The notes beneath the pieces are model-generated. The model worked only from the letters and a program-made list of their open reading frames with translations. It had not been told where the DNA came from and ran no database searches. From Moraxellaceae bacterium (GTDB lineage Bacteria; Pseudomonadota; Gammaproteobacteria; Pseudomonadales; Moraxellaceae): a stretch of DNA of 64,000 nt. Every line of letters starts with the position of its first letter. Within the stretch, counting starts at the first letter, position 1. This document shows positions 8,425 to 18,872 of the stretch, one piece after another. The stretch spans positions 372,001 through 436,000 of the forward strand of contig JAUSND010000016.1 of NCBI GenBank assembly GCA_030646295.1, given 5' to 3'. A program made the position numbers and the translations under genes.

Positions 8425-9639
8425 ATGCCCCACATGTCAGACCTTCCCGTGCCAGAACGCCGCATTCACAGCCTGCTGTTCATCACTATTGTCACCATGG
8501 CGATGGGGCAGACGCTGGTGTTTGCCTTGTTGCCCCTGATTGGTCGTGCAGTTGGTCTGGCCGAGTTGCAGGTGGGCATCATCATTACGGCTTCGTCCGC
8601 CGTCTATGCGCTGGCAACGCGGGTATGGGGTCGGCGCAGTGACCATCTTGGCCGCAGGCGCGTCATCCTGATCGGCCTGGCCGGCTACACGGTCGGCACC
8701 CTCGTGTTTACCAGCCTGTTCTGGCTGGGTTTTGAAACGGTTTTACGTGGCCTCATGCTCTGGACGGCCCTGATTATGGCCCGTTGTCTGCAGTCGAGCG
8801 TAATGGCTGGCACCATGCCGGCGGCAAGTGCCTATATCAGTGACATCACCCATGCCGGTAACCGTACAGTCGGCATTGCCCGTCTGGGCGCGGCCAACAG
8901 TACAGGCACCATACTTGGGCCTGCACTGGGCGGTTTGCTGGCAGGCATCAGCTTGCTGGCACCGTTGTATTTTGCCGCCGGCATGACGTTCATCAGTTTT
9001 GTACTGATCCTCTTCTTTCTGCCTGACTCGCCGCGATCAGAGGGGAGGGGGAGTCATGGCCCTTCGCGCAAGCTTGATTACCGGGATGTCCGCTACCGCC
9101 ATTTCTTGCTGATTGCCGCCGCAATGCTGACGGCCTTTTCTGTGGTGCAACAAACCCTGGGCTTCTATTTTCAGGATGCGCTGCATCTCTCCAGTCAACA
9201 GGCGGCACGACAGGTGGGCTTTGCCCTGATGGGTGCCGCAACAGTGTCCCTGATTGCACAGGGCGTACTGGTGCAACGATTGAAATGGCCGGCCTGGCGG
9301 CTTATCCATATCGGGCTGCTGGCGTTATTGCTGGGGTCGGTTGCACTGGCCATCGGTGCGTCAGCGGTGTGGCTGTTTGCCGGTGTGGGACTCTGCGGAC
9401 TGGGGATCGGTCTCAGTTATCCCGGCTGTGTTGCTGCAGCGACACTGACGGTTGATGCGGAGGATCAGGGCAGTCTGGCCGGGCTGACCACTTCGCTTCC
9501 AGCCATAGGCTCCATTGTCGGCCCTGTACTGGGTACCGGGCTTTATGAACTGTCATCGCACTGGCCTTATGCCTGCAACATCCTGATCCTGCTTCCGTTG
9601 ATGGCGTATGCCTGGCGCCAGTCCAGACTCCCGCGCTGA
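8425..9639 (+). CDS. MFS transporter, TetA-like drug/metabolite exporter
   Basis: A 404-residue integral inner-membrane protein with about 12 hydrophobic segments. Motif A of the major facilitator superfamily appears after TM2 as RRSDHLGRRRVILIG, the pattern of H+-antiport exporters such as tetracycline or multidrug pumps. The ATG at 8425 has a GGCGGG stretch at normal spacing; a second ATG at 8434 is also possible. The frame stays open upstream to 8335 but that part is not membrane-like. Substrate unknown. No regulator lies beside it except, more distantly, the AraC-type gene at 12734. Confidence 0.85.
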   Translation: MPHMSDLPVPERRIHSLLFITIVTMAMGQTLVFALLPLIGRAVGLAELQVGIIITASSAVYALATRVWGRRSDHLGRRRVILIGLAGYTVGTLVFTSLFWLGFETVLRGLMLWTALIMARCLQSSVMAGTMPAASAYISDITHAGNRTVGIARLGAANSTGTILGPALGGLLAGISLLAPLYFAAGMTFISFVLILFFLPDSPRSEGRGSHGPSRKLDYRDVRYRHFLLIAAAMLTAFSVVQQTLGFYFQDALHLSSQQAARQVGFALMGAATVSLIAQGVLVQRLKWPAWRLIHIGLLALLLGSVALAIGASAVWLFAGVGLCGLGIGLSYPGCVAAATLTVDAEDQGSLAGLTTSLPAIGSIVGPVLGTGLYELSSHWPYACNILILLPLMAYAWRQSRLPR

Positions 9640-9732
9640 TTGTTGCTTCTTGCGGGATTAAGCTTTCCGTGCAGGCCCGTTTATCCCGTCCATAATGAAA
9701 TGCATGATGACCACCACTCAGGAGGTTTCATC

Positions 9733-10512
9733 ATGCTGCCTACCGTTTTCATTTCACATGGCTCCCCCATGCTTGCAGTCGAGCCAGGGCCGTATGGCGC
9801 GGCATGGAAAACGATTGCAGACAGTCTTCCCAAACCATCATCAATCCTGGTTGTGTCAGCGCACTGGAATACCCGGCAGCCGGCCCTGAGCCTTGCAGCA
9901 ACACCGGAAACCATTCATGACTTTGGCGGGTTTCCTGCCGCGCTTTACGACATCAGTTATCCGGCACCGGGCGCGCCTGACGTGGCGCAGCATGTGGCCA
10001 CGCTTTTGACAGATAAAGGATTGCCGGTGGTTCTGGCGCCTGACAGAGGTCTGGATCATGGTGCCTGGGTGCCGCTTAGACACATGTATCCCGATGCCGA
10101 TATTCCGGTGACAGAGTTGTCTGTGCAGCCGGGGCTGGATGCTGGCTGGCATTTGCGTCTGGGGGAAGCGTTGCGCGCGGTACGCGAGAGCGGGGTGCTG
10201 GTGATCGGGTCAGGCAGCCTTACTCATAACCTGTATGAGGCGGCATTTGATGATGAAAGTGTCGAGCCGTCAGAGGAATACGCACGCGAGTTTCAGGCGT
10301 GGATACATGACGCCATGGTGCGAGGTGACAAAGACGCCCTGATGCAGTGGCAGACGGCTGCGCCACATGCGCGACGCGCGCACCCGACCACGGAACATTT
10401 GTTACCGCTGTTTGTGGTGTATGGGGCAGGGGGAGAGCACCCCGTGGTGCAAAGACCTCTTGCAAATTTCTCGCTGGGTGTACTGGCGATGGATTGTTAC
10501 GTTTTTTCCTGA
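9733..10512 (+). CDS. YgiD/LigB-type extradiol ring-cleavage dioxygenase
   Basis: A 259-residue class III extradiol dioxygenase of the YgiD (4,5-DOPA dioxygenase) group, which opens catechol-type rings using a metal held by histidines. Likely ligands are His9 (ISHGSP), His44 (SAHW) and His109 (LDHGAW). The start at ATG 9733 is fixed by a strong AGGAGG at about 9719, so upstream in-frame codons are not used. The length agrees with E. coli YgiD (about 260). A flavodoxin-like quinone reductase follows after 38 bases, so the pair may deal with catechols or quinones; the true substrate is not known. Confidence 0.88.
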   Translation: MLPTVFISHGSPMLAVEPGPYGAAWKTIADSLPKPSSILVVSAHWNTRQPALSLAATPETIHDFGGFPAALYDISYPAPGAPDVAQHVATLLTDKGLPVVLAPDRGLDHGAWVPLRHMYPDADIPVTELSVQPGLDAGWHLRLGEALRAVRESGVLVIGSGSLTHNLYEAAFDDESVEPSEEYAREFQAWIHDAMVRGDKDALMQWQTAAPHARRAHPTTEHLLPLFVVYGAGGEHPVVQRPLANFSLGVLAMDCYVFS

Positions 10513-10550
10513 TGTTCACTGTGGTTGGCTACAGATAAGGGAGAGCTTTC

Positions 10551-11126
10551 ATGACAAAAGTTGCGATTGTATATTTCAGTGGTTATGGCCACACCGCCAA
10601 GCAGGCAGAGGCGGTAAAACAGGGTGCGGCAAGTGTTGCTGGCGTTACTGCCACGGACTTCCGGATAAATGAAAATGGTGATTTGCCCGAGGGTGCATGG
10701 GAGGCACTGGCTCAGCAGGATGCCATTATCTTCGGGTCGCCAACGTACATGGGCGGCCCGGCATGGCAATTCAAGAAGTTTGCGGATGCCTCGTCAAAGC
10801 CATGGTTTACGCAGGCATGGAAGGACAAGATTGCCGCTGGATTTACCAATTCGGCTTCCACGAATGGTGACAAGTTTTCTACCATCAGTTATTTTTTCAC
10901 GTTGTCGCAGCAACATGGACAGATATGGATTGGTACGGGGCTGATGCCATCCAATACAAAAGCCAATGGTCCGGATGACGTAAACTGGACGGCGGGTTTT
11001 GCCGGGGCACTGGCCATTTCCCCATCTGATGCTTCTGCAGACGAGGCGCCTCGTAAAGGTGATCTTGAAACGGCAAGGTTATTGGGTAAGCGCGTGGCAG
11101 AGTTTGCAGTAAAAGCAGGAGGATGA
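10551..11126 (+). CDS. Flavodoxin family / WrbA-like NAD(P)H quinone oxidoreductase
   Basis: A 191-residue flavodoxin-fold protein. The FMN phosphate loop is SGYGHTAK (residues 10-17) and the aromatic-flanked loop GSPTYMGGPAWQFKKF follows near residue 64, as in WrbA and related two-electron quinone reductases. It starts at ATG 10551 after AAGGGAGA. It sits 38 bases behind the extradiol dioxygenase and is followed by a strong terminator at 11147-11181. A detoxification role against quinones is an inference from family and neighbour. Confidence 0.85.
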   Translation: MTKVAIVYFSGYGHTAKQAEAVKQGAASVAGVTATDFRINENGDLPEGAWEALAQQDAIIFGSPTYMGGPAWQFKKFADASSKPWFTQAWKDKIAAGFTNSASTNGDKFSTISYFFTLSQQHGQIWIGTGLMPSNTKANGPDDVNWTAGFAGALAISPSDASADEAPRKGDLETARLLGKRVAEFAVKAGG

Positions 11127-11146
11127 GTTTCTGTCGCCGCCAACAA

Positions 11147-11181
11147 AAAATGGCCATGATGCGAAACATCATGGCCATTTT
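11147..11181. terminator. Bidirectional terminator between convergent genes
   Basis: A perfect 15-bp inverted repeat (AAAATGGCCATGATG and its complement) with loop CGAAA, A-rich on the left and T-rich on the right. It separates the flavodoxin gene on the plus strand from the PF10118 gene on the minus strand and can serve both. Confidence 0.85.
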
Positions 11182-11194
11182 CAGGTTCTGTCGG

Positions 11195-12031
11195 TCAGGC
11201 CGCCTGAGCGTGCAGTTCGTGCGGGCTCAGCTCCTCAACATATTTCTCGATCAGTGCACGATTGTCATGCTGCCACGGATGAAAGCCTGGGCGGTAGAAG
11301 TCAAGATATTCAGGAATGATCCGGGTCAGCATGCCGGGCTTGAGCAGCATGAACTTTGCAAAACCAAGTGCGCCACGCCAGTCGGTCAGTTTGCCATCAT
11401 GTTTGAGTAGGCTGTACTGCATGCGCACGGTGATCAGCATGAAAAAGAATGTCGCTTGCGCCATTCCCCGGACGCGTAACCAGTAGTCACCATCAACTTC
11501 CTGAAAAACATCAAAAGCGACGGATTTGTGCTCGGTTTCTTCCACGGCATGCCACATGAACATGTCACCGTACATGGCATCCAGGTTTTCGATCACATCG
11601 GCCTGTTCCAGCATCAGGTTGGCCAGGATGGCTGTGAAGTGTTCAAAACCGACGGTCAATGCCAGTTGCTCACGCGGTGAGTAGCGTTTCTTGGCATAGG
11701 ACAGGGCTTTTTTCATGAAGCCTATTTTTGATGTCAACGGCAGCTTGTGCTGATCGATCAGTGCCTGGTTAAAGGCTTCATGCTCTTTGCCGTGATTGGC
11801 CTCTTGCCCGATAAAGGCGCGCATCTGTGCCAGCAGCTCGGGGTCCCTGATCTGTTTCTCGTAGTTGCGCACGGCATGAATAAAGAAGCGTTCGCCATCC
11901 GGAAACGTTGTGGAAAGCGCATTCATGAAATGGGTGGTCCAGGCATTGCCGCGATACCAGTAACGTGGAATCCGGGGAATGTCGTAGTCCATGCGGCGAA
12001 CGCGAATAGGGATCGGTGTCTTGCTGGCCAT
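11195..12031 (-). CDS. Predicted metal-dependent hydrolase, PF10118/COG3687 family
   Basis: A 278-residue protein of the family annotated as predicted metal-dependent hydrolase. The motifs FIGQEANHGKEHEAFN and MWHAVEETEHKSVAFDVF provide Glu and ExxH residues on separate helices, a ferritin-like di-metal arrangement. A hydrophobic stretch near the middle (MAQATFFFMLITVRMQY) may associate with the membrane. The start is put at ATG 12031 (MASKTPIPIRVRRMDYDIP) with an AGAGAGA site; the frame is open to 12058. The biochemical function is not established for the family, which often occurs beside lipid genes in Pseudomonadales. Confidence 0.82.
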   Translation of the reverse strand: MASKTPIPIRVRRMDYDIPRIPRYWYRGNAWTTHFMNALSTTFPDGERFFIHAVRNYEKQIRDPELLAQMRAFIGQEANHGKEHEAFNQALIDQHKLPLTSKIGFMKKALSYAKKRYSPREQLALTVGFEHFTAILANLMLEQADVIENLDAMYGDMFMWHAVEETEHKSVAFDVFQEVDGDYWLRVRGMAQATFFFMLITVRMQYSLLKHDGKLTDWRGALGFAKFMLLKPGMLTRIIPEYLDFYRPGFHPWQHDNRALIEKYVEELSPHELHAQAA

Positions 12032-12133
12032 GCCATCTCTCTCTGTGCCTGCGTACAAGGAGTCAGTGCGCGTGTAGAGAATGTGCCCTTTGATGCGTCT
12101 GCGCTGAAGGTTAGTGGGAGCCTAAAATCGGTC

Positions 12134-12162
12134 ATTAGGGGACAAGTCCCCATGGCCATCAA
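12134..12162 (-). promoter_or_regulatory. Candidate promoter of the PF10118 gene with an embedded inverted repeat
   Basis: On the minus strand a -35 TTGATG, a 17-base spacer and a -10 CCTAAT lie about 105 bases upstream of the ATG. A perfect palindrome GGGGAC-AA-GTCCCC (12138-12151) covers the spacer and the edge of the -10, a placement that could act as an operator. Confidence 0.4.
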
Positions 12163-12199
12163 TAAATGACTGGTGGGCACGAGCACTTCTGGCGCTGAC

Positions 12200-12207
12200 C
12201 TATACTT
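12200..12207 (+). promoter_or_regulatory. Candidate sigma-S-type -10 element upstream of DUF2789 gene
   Basis: CTATACTT matches the extended -10 preferred by RpoS (CTATACT). It lies within an imperfect dyad, GACCT (12197-12201) and AGGTC (12211-12215). It is 92 bases before the DUF2789 start. No convincing -35 is seen, which is common for sigma-S promoters. Confidence 0.35.
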
Positions 12208-12298
12208 ATCAGGTCGAGCAGTCTGACGTTGGGCCAATGAAAAATTTACCCTCTGTCATTCTGGCTCGTGATCAGGGTTTTATGAGGGAGGAAACGTC

Positions 12299-12529
12299 AT
12301 GGAATCGGGTATCCACAAGTTCTCGGATCTTTTCAGCCAGCTCGGGCTGCCGGATGATTCGGCCTCCATAGATGCCTTTATTGCTGCTCATCGTTCTCTT
12401 GCGCCAGATGTTGCGTTGGCGGATGCGACATTCTGGAACGCGTCCCAGCGTGAGTTCATTCGGCAGGAGATCATTGAGGATGCAGACTGGGCAGAACTGG
12501 TCGACCAACTGGATGTGAGCCTGAGGTGA
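12299..12529 (+). CDS. DUF2789 family protein
   Basis: A 76-residue acidic helical protein. The sequence FSDLFSQLGLPDDSASIDAF near the N-terminus and EIIEDADWAELVDQLD at the end are the signature of DUF2789, a small family common in Pseudomonadales and without known function. The ATG at 12299 follows GGGAGGAAAC at good spacing. It stands alone as a monocistronic gene between a divergent PF10118 gene and the AraC-type regulator. A possible RpoS-type -10 lies upstream, so stationary-phase expression is a reasonable guess. Confidence 0.88.
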   Translation: MESGIHKFSDLFSQLGLPDDSASIDAFIAAHRSLAPDVALADATFWNASQREFIRQEIIEDADWAELVDQLDVSLR

Positions 12530-12646
12530 GTCGTGACTTGCCGTGGGGTCAGGATATGGGTGGAGGGGTTTGGACCGGTATGGGGTGCAGTCGATTGAGG
12601 CTGGATTGAGGGATTCCTGAGGGCTTGGTTGCCGTCATATTATTCG

Positions 12647-12662
12647 CATAATGTATATTATG
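12647..12662. promoter_or_regulatory. AT-rich palindrome in the promoter region of the AraC-type gene
   Basis: The perfect dyad CATAAT-GTAT-ATTATG sits in an AT-rich island (about 12636-12672) within otherwise GC-rich DNA. Its left arm can serve as a -10 (CATAAT) with TTGGTT 16 bases upstream. It is 72 bases before the regulator's start and could be an autoregulatory operator. Confidence 0.4.
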
Positions 12663-12733
12663 TTAAATATTTGGCGTGACTCTTAAGCCCTCCCCAAGGA
12701 TTCTGGTATAAAATGCCTCAACGAGGACGATCC

Positions 12734-13804
12734 ATGTTTCCCATAATAACAAGAGATATTCCCGGCAATCCCCTGCTGCGAAATGTATTCCTGCCGTTGT
12801 TCCTGCTCCAGATTCCACAGAAGACCCTGGCACGCTTCAACGTGACTACTGCTGACTGGGGGCAACTTCTGGCGCTTCTGCTGAAGGTTGATACGAGTGA
12901 TGCCGGTGCAGCCCAGGCCTTCATTGATTTTGACGGCTATAACAAGGTCGTGACGACCGGCATTCGCCTGTTCGGTGCGGACCATTTTCTGGCCAGCTAC
13001 ATTGAGGACATCCAGCCGCATCACTTTGGTCCGGTCGGTATGGCTGCCGTATCGGCCCCGACAGTTGGCGAAGGTCTGGAAGCATGGCTGTCACAAGCCA
13101 CAGTCATGGCACCTGTCTGCTCCGTGACCCGGCAGATTTCGGGTGACGAGATCATCGTTTCGTTCAAACAGGTCATCGATATAGGCGAACTCAGGCATAT
13201 CTATGACGAAATGATCGTGTTGCTGACTCGCAAGATAATACAGCTGCTCGCGGGTCAGGATACTCAGGTCAGGGTGCTGTTTGCCCACAACCCGACCAAT
13301 AATCCGGAGTATTACGAAAAGCACTTCGACACTGCTCCCCGGTTTAACAGCAAGGAAACCTGCCTCATTCTCTCCAGGGGGATCATGCAGCGTCAGAACG
13401 AAGGCTATAGTCCCCTGCTCTACCAGCAGTCGCGCGAGGAGTGTGCAAGGTTGCGTGAGATTGCACGCAATTACTCACAGGTCAGTACCCGTGTGAGGCA
13501 TATCCTGATGGAAGGCAGCATGGCCGCCAACTTTTATTCTCTGGATGAAGTGGCCGACCGGATGCACCTTTCAGTACGTACACTGACGCGCAGACTGAGG
13601 GAAGAGTCAGTGAGTTTTCGTGAACTCCAGAGCGAAGCACGACTTGAGTTGGCCAAAACACAACTGCGCGAAAGCAGCCTGCCGGTGAAGGTGATCAGTG
13701 CCAATGCCGGGTTCAGTAATCTTTCGGCATTCTCGAGGGCGTTCAGGCAATATACCGGATTGCCGCCATCGGAATACAGGGATCAGGCAGCGTCGAGTAC
13801 CTGA
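12734..13804 (+). CDS. AraC-family transcriptional regulator (arabinose-binding-like N-domain)
   Basis: A 356-residue regulator. Residues from about 15 to 200 match the PF12625-type ligand domain (FVLPLFLLQIP-like opening, then YDEMIVLLTRKIIQLLAG), and the C-terminus carries the double helix-turn-helix: LDEVADRMHLSVRTLTRRLREESVSF and VKVISANAGFSNLSAFSRAFRQYTGLPPSEYR. The ATG at 12734 has GAGGA six bases upstream and is preferred over the ATG at 12713. It is convergent with cysG, only 6 bases apart. Relatives regulate lipase, fatty-acid or aromatic genes; the target here is unknown. Confidence 0.9.
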   Translation: MFPIITRDIPGNPLLRNVFLPLFLLQIPQKTLARFNVTTADWGQLLALLLKVDTSDAGAAQAFIDFDGYNKVVTTGIRLFGADHFLASYIEDIQPHHFGPVGMAAVSAPTVGEGLEAWLSQATVMAPVCSVTRQISGDEIIVSFKQVIDIGELRHIYDEMIVLLTRKIIQLLAGQDTQVRVLFAHNPTNNPEYYEKHFDTAPRFNSKETCLILSRGIMQRQNEGYSPLLYQQSREECARLREIARNYSQVSTRVRHILMEGSMAANFYSLDEVADRMHLSVRTLTRRLREESVSFRELQSEARLELAKTQLRESSLPVKVISANAGFSNLSAFSRAFRQYTGLPPSEYRDQAASST

Positions 13805-13810
13805 TGGTAG

Positions 13811-15190
13811 TCAGGCATTAAACCAGTTGAGCTTTTCTCTCAGCGCCACCACGCGACCAATAATTGTCAGCGTAGGGGCCTTGATGCCGCTCTCAACCAC
13901 TTTGCCGGCAATATCGGCCAGTGTGCCGGTAACCACCATCTGGTCCGGCCGCGTACCTTGTGAAATCAGCGCAACCGGCATGTCTGCGGCCATGCCATGT
14001 GCGATCAATTGATGGCAGATGCTGTCCAGACCTACCAGCCCCATATAAAGCACCAGCGTCTGCTGCTCATGAATAAGCTCGCTCCAGGGCAGCTCGGGCG
14101 AGCCGTCCTTGAGGTGACCTGTCACAAAACGAACGGATTGTGCGTAATCGCGATGTGTCAGTGGAATTCCTGCATAGGCAGAACATCCATTGGCCGCAGT
14201 AATTCCGGGGACAACCTGAAAGGGAATTCCTGCTGCCGCCAGTTCTTCAATTTCCTCACCGCCGCGCCCGAAAATGAAAGGGTCTCCTCCCTTCAGGCGA
14301 CACACCCGCTTTCCGTCCTTGGCCAGGCGAACCAGCAAGTGATTGATGTCCTCCTGTGGCAGCGTGTGATCTGCACGGGCCTTGCCGACATGGATGAATT
14401 CGGCATCACGACGGCACAGATCCAGAACCGGTGCAGAGACCAGTCTGTCGTGAACCACAACATCAGCCTGCTGCATCAGGCGCAACGCACGGAAGGTCAG
14501 CAGATCGGGGTCTCCCGGCCCTGCCCCCACCAGATACACCTCTCCGGCCTGCGCAGGGCCAGACGCTGCAAATGCATCCCGAAGATGTGTCCTCGCCTCC
14601 TCTTCCCGTCCGGCATAGACCAGTTCGGCAAATCGTCCCTGCAACTCTTTTTCCCAGAATGCACGCCGCGCATTGGTGTCTGGAAATGTCTGCTTTGCCA
14701 GGCCACGAAATTCGCCGCAGATGTCAGCCAGTCGCCCGTAGGCGGCTGGAATCGTGGTCTCCAGATGGGCGCGCAACAGGCGTGCCAGGACGGGGGACTT
14801 GCCTGCACTTGATACCGCAATGACCAGAGGGGAGCGATCAACAATGGAAGGAAAAACAAAAGAGCAAAGTGCCGGCGCATCAACCACATTCACGGGCAAC
14901 TGACGGGTACGGCAGTCGGCATGAACGCGACGGTTGAGGGCCTCGTCATCGGTGGCCGCGATGACAATTGCCACATCATTCAGGTCTGCTGGCTCATACG
15001 AGCCAAGCCGGTAGCTGCCCTGATGTGTTTCAAGGTTAGCTTTAAGAGCCGGTGAAATCTCGTGTGAGACCACATGCACTCGTGCACCGGCACGAATCAG
15101 CATTGCCGCCTTGCGTGTAGCTACCTCCCCGCCCCCGATGACCAGACAGCGCTGCTCACGGATGTTCAGAAATATGGGAAGGTAGTCCAT
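13811..15190 (-). CDS. cysG: Siroheme synthase CysG (trifunctional)
   Basis: A 459-residue fusion that converts uroporphyrinogen III to siroheme, the cofactor of sulfite and nitrite reductases. The N-terminal half is the NAD-dependent precorrin-2 dehydrogenase/ferrochelatase (GGGEVATRK near residue 19, [14 protein letters not shown] near 127). The C-terminal half is the S-adenosylmethionine uroporphyrinogen methyltransferase ([15 protein letters not shown] near 222, [14 protein letters not shown] near 300). It lies 33 bases behind serS and is the last gene of the ftsK-to-cysG run, an order known from Pseudomonas. The full length (E. coli 457) indicates an intact enzyme. Confidence 0.97.
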   Translation of the reverse strand: MDYLPIFLNIREQRCLVIGGGEVATRKAAMLIRAGARVHVVSHEISPALKANLETHQGSYRLGSYEPADLNDVAIVIAATDDEALNRRVHADCRTRQLPVNVVDAPALCSFVFPSIVDRSPLVIAVSSAGKSPVLARLLRAHLETTIPAAYGRLADICGEFRGLAKQTFPDTNARRAFWEKELQGRFAELVYAGREEEARTHLRDAFAASGPAQAGEVYLVGAGPGDPDLLTFRALRLMQQADVVVHDRLVSAPVLDLCRRDAEFIHVGKARADHTLPQEDINHLLVRLAKDGKRVCRLKGGDPFIFGRGGEEIEELAAAGIPFQVVPGITAANGCSAYAGIPLTHRDYAQSVRFVTGHLKDGSPELPWSELIHEQQTLVLYMGLVGLDSICHQLIAHGMAADMPVALISQGTRPDQMVVTGTLADIAGKVVESGIKAPTLTIIGRVVALREKLNWFNA

Positions 15191-15223
15191 GCAATGCCCC
15201 TGCTTGTATGTGGCCTGTATCTG

Positions 15224-16519
<1,296 letters not shown>

Positions 16520-16533
16520 TCAGAAAGTTGGAA

Positions 16534-16917
16534 TCAGAATTGTTTGGCCAGCATGGCGCCTGCAACTGTGGCGACAAGGCAGATGCCTGCACTGGCAATA
16601 ATATTGGTCATGGCCATGACAAGGCGGCCATCCTCGATCAGTTTCCATGTTTCCCAGCTGAAGCTGGAGAACGTGGTGAAGCCGCCCAGTACCCCGGTGA
16701 CCAGCAGGAGGCGACTGCTTTCGCGCCACTCCCCTGCCTTCATCAGCAGGACCATGACCAGGCCGATGAGAAAGCTGCCGGCGATGTTGACCGCCAGTGT
16801 TCCCCAGGGAAAAGACGACTGGGCAAATCGGTTGACGGCAGATGCCGCACCATAACGTGTCATGGAGCCCAATGCCCCGCCGATGGCCACCAGCAACAAG
16901 GGATGTAGCGCGTTCAT
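16534..16917 (-). CDS. crcB: Fluoride ion channel CrcB/Fluc
   Basis: A 127-residue four-helix membrane protein that exports fluoride as a dual-topology dimer. It shows [11 protein letters not shown] near the N-terminus and [15 protein letters not shown] in the third helix, including the conserved Phe residues that line the pore. The ATG at 16917 overlaps the rarA stop (ATGA, 4 bases), implying translational coupling. The open frame extends 33 bases upstream into rarA but that part is not CrcB-like. No fluoride riboswitch precedes it; it depends on the upstream operon. Confidence 0.93.
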   Translation of the reverse strand: MNALHPLLLVAIGGALGSMTRYGAASAVNRFAQSSFPWGTLAVNIAGSFLIGLVMVLLMKAGEWRESSRLLLVTGVLGGFTTFSSFSWETWKLIEDGRLVMAMTNIIASAGICLVATVAGAMLAKQF

Positions 16918-18239
16918 GAGCGGCTTCTCTTTGGCGGCATGCGTTGCCATTGGCTGGCATTGTCTTTCTGGCGCAGCAGGGTCAGCTTGTCACCAATCCT
17001 GATTTCCAGACCGCGTGGCACCGGGGCATAAAAGCGTTCGCCGGCCAGAGCCTCTGGCAAATAGGATTCACCCGGTACATAGGCATCAGGGAAATCATGC
17101 GCGTAATGATACTCCGCACCATAGCCCTGCTCTTTCATCAGTTTGGTCGGTGCATTGCGCAGGTGCAGCGGAACTTCGAGTGAACCGGTTTCCTGAACGC
17201 GTTTCCTGATGGCATTCCAGGCGGTGTAGACCGCGTTGCTTTTGGGGGCAACGGCCAGATAGGCAACCGCCTGTGCAATGGCCAGCTCCCCTTCCGGAGA
17301 TCCCAGACGCTCCTGCACATCCCAGGCATTCAGGCACAGTGGCAGCGCCCGCGGGTCGGCATTGCCAATGTCTTCGCTGGCCATGCGCACGACACGACGC
17401 GCGACATAAAGCGGGTCGCAGCCGCCATCAATCATGCGTGCCAGCCAGTAGAGTGCGCCATCCGGATCAGAGCCGCGCACGGACTTGTGCAGGGCGGAAA
17501 TCTGGTCGTAGAAGTATTCGCCCTTCTTGTCAAAGCGGCGGGCGTTGCCCAGCAGGCTTTCGGTAATCACGGTGTCGCTGATGTGATTGCCGTCTGCCAG
17601 GTCAGCTGCAATCTCCAGGATATTCAGTGCACGACGCGCATCGCCATCGGCAGAGCGGGCAATCTGGCTGAGTGCGGAGTCTTCCGCCATCAGTTCCAGT
17701 GCCCCAAGCCCGCGCTTGCTGTCGGTCATTGCGGTTTTAAGCAGGGCCAGCAGCTCACTCTCTTCCAGGCTGCGCAACACGTACACACGGGCGCGTGACA
17801 GCAGGGCGTTGTTCAGCTCGAAAGAAGGATTCTCGGTGGTGGCACCAATAAAAATGACGGTGCCGTCTTCCACATAAGGTAAAAAGGCATCCTGCTGGGA
17901 CTTGTTGAAACGATGCACTTCATCAACAAACAGGACGGTTTTCTCGCCCATCTTCTTGTGCAGTTGTGCCTCGTCAATTGCCGCCCGGATTTCCTTTACA
18001 CCAGACAGTACTGCAGAAATGGCGATGAAGCGGGCATCCGACGCGCCCGCCATCAGGCGTGCCAGTGTGGTTTTGCCTACGCCAGGCGGGCCCCACAGGA
18101 TCATGGAGTGCAAATGCCCGGCATCAATGGCTTCGCGCAGGGGTTTGCCCGGGGCAAGAATATGCTGCTGACCGACGTATTCCTCCAGCCGCAAGGGTCG
18201 CATGCGGGCGGCAAGTGGCTGGAAAACGGTTGTGGTCAT
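16914..18239 (-). CDS. rarA: Replication-associated recombination protein RarA (MgsA) AAA+ ATPase
   Basis: A 441-residue clamp-loader-like AAA+ protein acting at stalled replication forks. Walker [17 protein letters not shown] is near residue 50, Walker [16 protein letters not shown] near 105 and sensor-1 GATTENPSF near 133. The C-terminal MgsA tetramerisation domain ends with a [19 protein letters not shown]-type segment. It lies 6 bases behind lolA and overlaps crcB by 4 bases. The gene neighbourhood lolA-rarA-serS is conserved in gammaproteobacteria. Confidence 0.96.
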   Translation of the reverse strand: MTTTVFQPLAARMRPLRLEEYVGQQHILAPGKPLREAIDAGHLHSMILWGPPGVGKTTLARLMAGASDARFIAISAVLSGVKEIRAAIDEAQLHKKMGEKTVLFVDEVHRFNKSQQDAFLPYVEDGTVIFIGATTENPSFELNNALLSRARVYVLRSLEESELLALLKTAMTDSKRGLGALELMAEDSALSQIARSADGDARRALNILEIAADLADGNHISDTVITESLLGNARRFDKKGEYFYDQISALHKSVRGSDPDGALYWLARMIDGGCDPLYVARRVVRMASEDIGNADPRALPLCLNAWDVQERLGSPEGELAIAQAVAYLAVAPKSNAVYTAWNAIRKRVQETGSLEVPLHLRNAPTKLMKEQGYGAEYHYAHDFPDAYVPGESYLPEALAGERFYAPVPRGLEIRIGDKLTLLRQKDNASQWQRMPPKRSRS

Positions 18240-18245
18240 GCTGTC

Positions 18246-18869
18246 TCAGATCTCGTCGATGACATCAACGCCCTTGGGTGGCGTAAATTCAAAGAGGCTT
18301 GATGGCAAGGCGGGATTCACCTTCACGTTCAGAAAGCGTATATCCGTTTTCTGTCCAAGACTGTCGGCCAGTGCCATCTGCTGTAACTGGCTGCCCTTGA
18401 AGCGAACGCGCAGATGATCAAACAGTGCATCCTTGGCACGCGGCTTCAGCAGGAAAACCTGCTCACTTGCACTGCCCTGCTCTTCCGAAATAACAAAGGA
18501 TTCGTTCAGCAGGCGCGGATCGCCGGATAGCAACAAGGCCGGGGTGTTGCCAACCTGATGATCCAGTTTCTGTTTCGTTGCCTGCAGCAACTCGGGATCA
18601 TAGATCCAGAGGTCATTGCCGTTGGTGGTAACCAGCTGGCTGGATGGTTTGAGTGTTTCCCAGCGGAAAAGGCCCGGACGCTTCACGCTCATCCTGCCGG
18701 TCTGCGCCTGAATGACGCGGCCTTTTCCATCGGTGGTTTGCTGCGAAAAATCGGCCTGCATGCTTTTAAGCCCCAGCAACACCTTGTTCAGGCGTGCAGC
18801 GGCATCGTCGGCAGCCTGTGCAAAGGTGCCAATCATTGAAAGCAGTACAATCGCCAGAAAACGTTGCAT
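18246..18869 (-). CDS. lolA: Outer-membrane lipoprotein carrier protein LolA
   Basis: A 207-residue periplasmic chaperone that ferries lipoproteins from LolCDE to LolB. A Sec signal peptide (MQRFLAIVLLSMIGTFAQA) precedes the mature start ADDAAARL. The central sequence (ADFSQQTTDGKGRVIQAQ, then GRMSVKRPGLFRWE) is typical of the open beta-barrel LolA fold with its hydrophobic ligand pocket. It sits 3 bases behind ftsK and 6 ahead of rarA, so it is translated from the ftsK operon. Confidence 0.95.
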   Translation of the reverse strand: MQRFLAIVLLSMIGTFAQAADDAAARLNKVLLGLKSMQADFSQQTTDGKGRVIQAQTGRMSVKRPGLFRWETLKPSSQLVTTNGNDLWIYDPELLQATKQKLDHQVGNTPALLLSGDPRLLNESFVISEEQGSASEQVFLLKPRAKDALFDHLRVRFKGSQLQQMALADSLGQKTDIRFLNVKVNPALPSSLFEFTPPKGVDVIDEI

Positions 18870-18872
18870 CTG

